A stretch of DNA of 9,312 nt from the NCBI GenBank assembly GCA_039199225.1, contig JBCCSZ010000308.1, forward strand, positions 1 to 9,312. The letters are read 5' to 3'. Made by a program: the position numbers and the translations under genes. Shown here one piece after another: positions 5,889-9,312 of the stretch. How positions within the stretch are numbered: the stretch's first letter is position 1; each line of letters opens with the position of its first letter. Below the pieces are notes generated by a model, which had not been told where the DNA came from, made no database searches, and was given only the letters and a program-made list of their open reading frames with translations. This DNA comes from JBCCSZ01 sp039199225 (GTDB lineage Bacteria > Bacteroidota > Bacteroidia > Chitinophagales > Saprospiraceae).

Positions 5889-6914
5889 TTATCTGAACTT
5901 AAGGTCTCTGGTGAATACGCCCTGACGAAGAGAATCCAATGACTGCGAAGTCAATCCGAATCCTTCGTAGATAACGGTATTTCTGGATGAGAAAACCCCA
6001 AGTCCTTCAGAAAGGTTGGTGAAATTGGTCGTGATCTGGGAGCTGGTAATGCCCGTATTTGCCAAGCCAATGTTGATATAGTCCTTCAACTCTTGACCAC
6101 CCGCCTCGACGATGTAGTCATAGCCGATGAACTCGTATTCAACGTTCGGGTCTGCTTCCAGCTCGCTGCCTATGAATTGGAACATACCCGCAGCAGGGAT
6201 GCGAAATTTACGGCTCCGATCACCTTGATCTTCTGGTGTGATATTCCGAGCGATCGTCCAAATCAAGGACTGATCCTCAGATGCTGCCGGATCAGATAAA
6301 TTTATTTTGCGAACATTTACGCGGATTTTCAGATCGAAAAAGACGGCCTCGACCTCAAATCTCCAGCTAACATCTGGATTGGACGCATTGATATCGTCGC
6401 CATAAATCCACTTTTGGGGCTTGACGGTTGCAGGCTGGCTGACGCGCATATCGGAAAGGATGGTCGTTTCTCCCGTGACGGTCGGTTTGCCATCTCCCCT
6501 ATCGATTTTAATGATGTACTTTTCTTTTTCAACCAGTTCTTCTCCTGGTTCAAGCTTAAACTTATATAAGATGTTAGGCTGATTGGCAAAGATGCCTCCA
6601 CTTTTGGGATAGCCTTCATCAGCGCCATCGACTGGTTGTAGAATCCAAAACTCATCTGGGTTACTTGCTCTCTCAACACGAACACTCAGGTTTTCATAGT
6701 ACAGAGAATCTGGCCGTTGAGCGATCTCCAAGGCACTTACCTCAGGATCGATAAAGGCGCGCTCCACTCGAATGTAATGAGCAGTATCTGCACGAGATAG
6801 CAATCCATAAACGATAGGCGTATCTTCTCCTGCGGCTACCAATTCAAAATCATTGGAACAATTGGCCAAAAAGAGTAGCCCTAACAAACCCAGCAATAAA
6901 TTAACTTTTTTCAT
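5889..6914 (-). CDS. DUF4249-like outer-surface lipoprotein
   Basis: A 341-residue predicted lipoprotein. Residues 1-18 form a signal peptide (MKKVNLLLGLLGLLFLAN) with lipobox L-A-N-C; Cys19 would be acylated, followed by S-N-D. The body is beta-rich: a strand region around VYGLLSRADTAHYIRVERAF, a middle with KEKYIIKIDRGDGKP, and a C-terminal part with NFTNLSEGLGVFSSR. This pattern resembles DUF4249 lipoproteins, which in Bacteroidota are often encoded near TonB-dependent receptors, but no receptor gene is next to it here. Molecular function is unknown and the family call is from pattern memory. I chose ATG at 6914 because it begins the signal peptide and sits directly after a strong -7 box; the frame stays open upstream to 7097 but that extension looks non-coding. 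Confidence 0.75.
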   Translation of the reverse strand: MKKVNLLLGLLGLLFLANCSNDFELVAAGEDTPIVYGLLSRADTAHYIRVERAFIDPEVSALEIAQRPDSLYYENLSVRVERASNPDEFWILQPVDGADEGYPKSGGIFANQPNILYKFKLEPGEELVEKEKYIIKIDRGDGKPTVTGETTILSDMRVSQPATVKPQKWIYGDDINASNPDVSWRFEVEAVFFDLKIRVNVRKINLSDPAASEDQSLIWTIARNITPEDQGDRSRKFRIPAAGMFQFIGSELEADPNVEYEFIGYDYIVEAGGQELKDYINIGLANTGITSSQITTNFTNLSEGLGVFSSRNTVIYEGFGLTSQSLDSLRQGVFTRDLKFR

Positions 6915-6919
6915 GGCGG

Positions 6920-6927
6920 CAAAGTTA
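6920..6927 (-). promoter_or_regulatory. Bacteroidota -7 box for the lipoprotein gene (near-leaderless)
   Basis: The minus strand reads TAACTTTG, an exact TAnnTTTG, only five bases (CCGCC) before the ATG at 6914. A GTTGG about 20 bases further upstream could serve as a degenerate -33 element. The spacing implies a leaderless or almost leaderless mRNA, which also supports the chosen start. Confidence 0.6.
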
Positions 6928-7012
6928 CAAGTTTTCATACGATAAAACCAACGCATTAACATACATTGACGTGCAGGTGGCATCTCAGCCCCCTTGTCGT
7001 CGTGTGCAGGAC

Positions 7013-7043
7013 AGTGTGTCGAAACACCCTTTTCGTCCACACT
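7013..7043. other. Imperfect hairpin in the lipoprotein/panB divergent spacer
   Basis: The 297-bp spacer 6915-7211 holds no credible gene. Its clearest structure is AGTGTG-T-CGAAA (7013-7024) facing TTTCG-TC-CACACT (7031-7043): 11 base pairs with a small internal loop and a CACCCT loop. A smaller hairpin, CACTT-TTCAT-AAGTG, follows at 7061-7075. Neither has a T-run, so neither looks like a terminator. Function unknown. Confidence 0.4.
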
Positions 7044-7166
7044 ATTAAATAACGCACAAGCACTTTTCATAAGTGTATGCAAGTGGGAATACCCCAACTG
7101 TTGTTATATACGTCTGGAAGGCGCAAGCGGTTCAACCGGCTTTAACAGAATGTAAATTGAATTTAA

Positions 7167-7174
7167 TATCTTGC
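7167..7174 (+). promoter_or_regulatory. Possible -7 box for panB
   Basis: TATCTTGC resembles the TAnnTTTG box with one T missing, 37 bp before the panB ATG in an AT-rich stretch. No clear -33 element. Weak call based on position and partial match. Confidence 0.28.
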
Positions 7175-7211
7175 GAGCCGATTAAACATTCACAGCCCAC
7201 AACAGACCTAT

Positions 7212-8027
7212 ATGTCCGTATCTAAAGAAGTAAAGAGAATCACTACACATGTATTACAGGCGATGAAATCGCGAGGGGAGAAAATCAGTATGTTGACCGC
7301 CTACGATTATTCGATGGCCCGCATATTGGATGCTGCCGGAATTGATGTTTTACTGGTGGGCGATTCGGCCTCCAACGTCATGGCCGGCCATGAAACGACT
7401 CTGCCCATTACCCTGGATCAAATGATTTACCACGCCGCCTCTGTTGTAAGGGCTGTCAAAAAATCACTGGTGGTTGTCGATCTGCCCTTCGGCTCTTATC
7501 AAGGGAATTCCACCGAAGCCCTTTCTTCTACCATCAAGATTATGAAAGAAGCAGGTGCTCATGCCGTCAAGTTAGAAGGTGGCGAGCAGATTGCAGAGTC
7601 CATATCCCGCATTCTTTCGGCTGGCGTTCCGGTTATGGGCCATTTGGGCTTGACCCCTCAATCGATCTATAAATTTGGAACGTATGTGGTGCGTGCGCGC
7701 GAGGAAGAAGAAGCAGAACGATTGAAAAAAGATGCCAAGCTGCTGGAAGAGTTGGGTTGCTTTGCCTTGGTATTGGAAAAAATCCCGGCGAGCCTGGCTA
7801 AGGAGGTCTCCCAATCCCTGACCATTCCGACCATTGGCATCGGCGCCGGACCAGACACCGACGGACAGGTATTGGTGACACACGATCTATTGGGCATCAC
7901 CAAAGATTTCAAACCCCGCTTTCTACGCCGTTATATGGATTTATTTGAGGAAATCGGTACGGCTGTCCAATCTTATATCAAAGATGTTAAAGAGGAAAAT
8001 TTTCCCAACGAGAGCGAATCATACTAA
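7212..8027 (+). CDS. panB: 3-methyl-2-oxobutanoate hydroxymethyltransferase (ketopantoate hydroxymethyltransferase)
   Basis: A cytoplasmic TIM-barrel enzyme that transfers a hydroxymethyl group from 5,10-methylene-tetrahydrofolate to 2-oxoisovalerate, giving ketopantoate, the first committed step to pantothenate and coenzyme A. The 271-residue length is normal. Key motifs: VGDSASNVMAGHETTLPIT (49-67, Asp51), VVDLPFGSY (88-96, Asp90) and KLEGG (120-124, Glu122) supply the Mg2+ and substrate ligands seen in the family. GHLGLTPQS (143-151), LVLEKIP (186-192, catalytic-type Glu189) and IGIGAGPDTDGQVLV (208-222) follow. The ATG at 7212 fits the family N-terminus. It is followed after 44 bp by mltG on the same strand, probably co-transcribed; no other pan genes are in the window. 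Confidence 0.97.
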   Translation: MSVSKEVKRITTHVLQAMKSRGEKISMLTAYDYSMARILDAAGIDVLLVGDSASNVMAGHETTLPITLDQMIYHAASVVRAVKKSLVVVDLPFGSYQGNSTEALSSTIKIMKEAGAHAVKLEGGEQIAESISRILSAGVPVMGHLGLTPQSIYKFGTYVVRAREEEEAERLKKDAKLLEELGCFALVLEKIPASLAKEVSQSLTIPTIGIGAGPDTDGQVLVTHDLLGITKDFKPRFLRRYMDLFEEIGTAVQSYIKDVKEENFPNESESY

Positions 8028-8071
8028 AGCCTGCCGACGTTCTAGTTTAGAAGTAAGAAAACAAAGCCCCT

Positions 8072-9103
8072 ATGTGGAGAAAACTATTGACTTTTCTGCT
8101 GGTCGCCGGCATCGTTGTCGCTTGGTTTGGCTACCAAAAATACCAGCAAGTCTTTCGCCCCAATGTACCAGCGTCACTCAACGACCCATTTTTGTACATT
8201 CCCTCTGGTTCTAGCTACGAAGAGGTTGTGCAAAGCCTGCACGATAAAAATTTCTTATTAGATACAAGCTCTTTCAACTGGGTGGCTACTCAGATGAAAT
8301 ACAAGCGGGATAAAATGCGAGCCGGACGCTTCAAAATCGAGCCTGGCTGGAGCAATCGCCGCCTCATCAGTCATCTAAGGTCGGGCAAACAGGCGCCCGT
8401 GAGGGTTACCATGACCAACGAACGGCTGCCCGAGGAGATCGCCGGAAAGGTGGCTCGCTACATCGAGGCCGATTCTTTGGACATCCTCCACTTGTTGAAA
8501 GACGAGCGCCTACTCTCCGAAAAGGGTTATACAAAAGACAATATCCTGACACTCATCATACCCAATACCTATGAGTTTTTCTGGACGACAACCGCCCGGC
8601 AATTCATAGATCGGATGGAAAAAGAACACAAGCGCTTTTGGGCTCAGAAAAACCGGCGCTCCAAAGCCAAAAAGCTCAACCTCAGCCCGCAGGAAGTTTA
8701 CACCCTGGCCTCCATCGTCGAGCGGGAAACCAACCAGCAAGACGAAAAAGCGCGTATCGCCGGAGTGTATTACAACCGACTCGAAAAAGGCATGCTGCTA
8801 CAAGCCGACCCTACCGTTGTTTTTGCCACCCGCGATTTCCACACCCGCCGGGTCCTCAATCGCCACCTGGAAGTAGAATCGCCCTACAATACCTACAAAT
8901 ACAAAGGTCTGCCTCCCGGCCCCATCAGCCTATCCGCCATCCCCACCATAGATGCAGTGCTAAACATAGAAGACCACGACTATATTTTCTTTTGTGCCAA
9001 AGGAGATGGCAGCGGTTACCACGCCTTCGCCAAGACGCTCTCCGGCCACAACGCCAATGCCGCCCGCTATCGCAAAAATTTGAAAAAGAGAGGAAAAAGA
9101 TAA
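8072..9103 (+). CDS. mltG: Endolytic murein transglycosylase MltG (YceG-like)
   Basis: An inner-membrane lytic transglycosylase that cuts nascent peptidoglycan strands and helps set glycan chain length. The 343-residue protein starts with a membrane anchor (residues 4-20, KLLTFLLVAGIVVAWFG), then a LysM-like periplasmic subdomain containing PSGSSYEEVVQSLHDKNFL (44-62). The catalytic domain contains LASIVERET (212-220), with Glu217 at the place of the E. coli catalytic Glu218. Downstream lie VYYNRLEKGMLLQADPTVV (232-250), SPYNTYKYKGLPPGPI (270-285) and FFCAKGDGSGYHAFAKT (306-322), all strongly conserved in the family. The C-terminus is basic. A small TTCTA-GTT-TAGAA hairpin at 8040-8052 lies in the gap after panB but has no T-run, so read-through from panB is likely. 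Confidence 0.96.
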   Translation: MWRKLLTFLLVAGIVVAWFGYQKYQQVFRPNVPASLNDPFLYIPSGSSYEEVVQSLHDKNFLLDTSSFNWVATQMKYKRDKMRAGRFKIEPGWSNRRLISHLRSGKQAPVRVTMTNERLPEEIAGKVARYIEADSLDILHLLKDERLLSEKGYTKDNILTLIIPNTYEFFWTTTARQFIDRMEKEHKRFWAQKNRRSKAKKLNLSPQEVYTLASIVERETNQQDEKARIAGVYYNRLEKGMLLQADPTVVFATRDFHTRRVLNRHLEVESPYNTYKYKGLPPGPISLSAIPTIDAVLNIEDHDYIFFCAKGDGSGYHAFAKTLSGHNANAARYRKNLKKRGKR

Positions 9104-9108
9104 TCCGT

Positions 9109-9153
9109 CCACAAAAACCACAAAACCACCATATCACAAAACCACTAAACCAC
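9109..9153. repeat. AAACCAC-rich short repeat tract
   Basis: Between the mltG stop and the WG-repeat gene the plus strand has at least four degenerate copies of AAACCAC within about 45 bp (AAAAACCAC, AAAACCACC, AAAACCACT, AAACCACT). The tract is C/A-only on one strand and G/T-only on the other except near its middle. It is not a hairpin, so not a terminator for either gene. Confidence 0.55.
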
Positions 9154-9175
9154 TAGATAACCAAATCACATCCCC

Positions 9176-9312
9176 CTACTCATTCAAATCCCAAATCCAA
9201 TTGCCTTCTTCGTTGAAGTAGCCGATTTTGTCGCCTTGCTCAACGCGGAATAGGCCCTCGCCAGCATAGCTGATGTATTCGTAATCGGGTTGGACGATGA
9301 GCTCGCCCTGTA
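9176..9312 (-). CDS. WG-repeat protein, C-terminal end only
   Basis: The last 44 codons of a minus-strand gene whose body lies right of the window. The visible protein contains GELIVQPDYEYISYAGEGLF followed by RVEQGDKIGYFNEEGNW and ends IWDLNE with TAG at 9176-9178. The pattern G-x-L-I-V-x-P-x-Y-x-x-I, then E-G-L-F-x-V, then K-I-G-Y-x-N-x-x-G, is that of WG (KWG) beta repeats, which occur in tandem in secreted or surface proteins of many bacteria, including Bacteroidota. Function is unknown and only one to one-and-a-half repeats are visible. Confidence 0.75.
   Translation of the reverse strand, partial: QGELIVQPDYEYISYAGEGLFRVEQGDKIGYFNEEGNWIWDLNE

Noticed and set aside
6915..7097. 61-codon upstream extension of the lipoprotein gene
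   Set aside because: It would bury the signal peptide and lipobox inside the protein and would include the TAACTTTG promoter box.
8638..9156. 172-codon plus-strand ORF overlapping mltG
   Set aside because: Arg/Pro/His-rich out-of-frame reading of the conserved mltG catalytic domain.

Overview
The window looks like a chromosomal segment of a Bacteroidota bacterium, perhaps Saprospiria-like. The support is the two lipoproteins with short Bacteroidota-style signal peptides, the TAnnTTTG-type -7 promoter boxes (for example TAACTTTG just before the lipoprotein at 5889-6914), weak Shine-Dalgarno signals, a DUF4249-like lipoprotein, a WG-repeat protein, and the general look of the DnaK, PanB and MltG sequences. 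The phylum is fairly safe; the class is a guess. There are no rRNA or tRNA genes, insertion sequences or CRISPR arrays.

Left part (1-2244): the 3' part of an SGNH/GDSL-type lipoprotein hydrolase (+), then a 70-codon ORF of unknown function (+) with a C-x5-C-x-C cluster. Converging on it, only 9 bp away, is a clear stand-alone 'thiopeptide-type bacteriocin biosynthesis' (SpaB_C / LanB C-terminal) protein on the minus strand. No partner LanB N-terminal domain, cyclase or exporter is visible, so this RiPP-type enzyme is an orphan within the window.

Centre (2245-3678): a compact plus-strand operon of an ECF sigma factor, a small single-pass membrane protein (likely anti-sigma factor) and a membrane-anchored periplasmic protein of the CpxP/Spy/heavy-metal-sensor type. 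The order and topology resemble the Cnr/Ncc three-part transmembrane signalling modules. The operon converges on dnaK (minus, 3772-5706), and a good terminator hairpin lies between them.

Right part (5707-9312): the dnaK leader holds a TTGGCATA doublet, one copy of which begins a sigma-54-like -24/-12 element. Upstream of it is a DUF4249-like lipoprotein gene (minus), apparently ended by its own short terminator. A 297-bp divergent spacer with an unexplained hairpin separates it from a probable panB-mltG operon (+): pantothenate synthesis and endolytic murein transglycosylase. The window closes with an AAACCAC-rich spacer and the 3' end of a WG-repeat protein (minus).

Most of the right side is housekeeping. 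The points worth a second look are the orphan SpaB_C gene with its convergent Cys-containing small ORF, the sigma/anti-sigma/sensor triad, and the dnaK control region.
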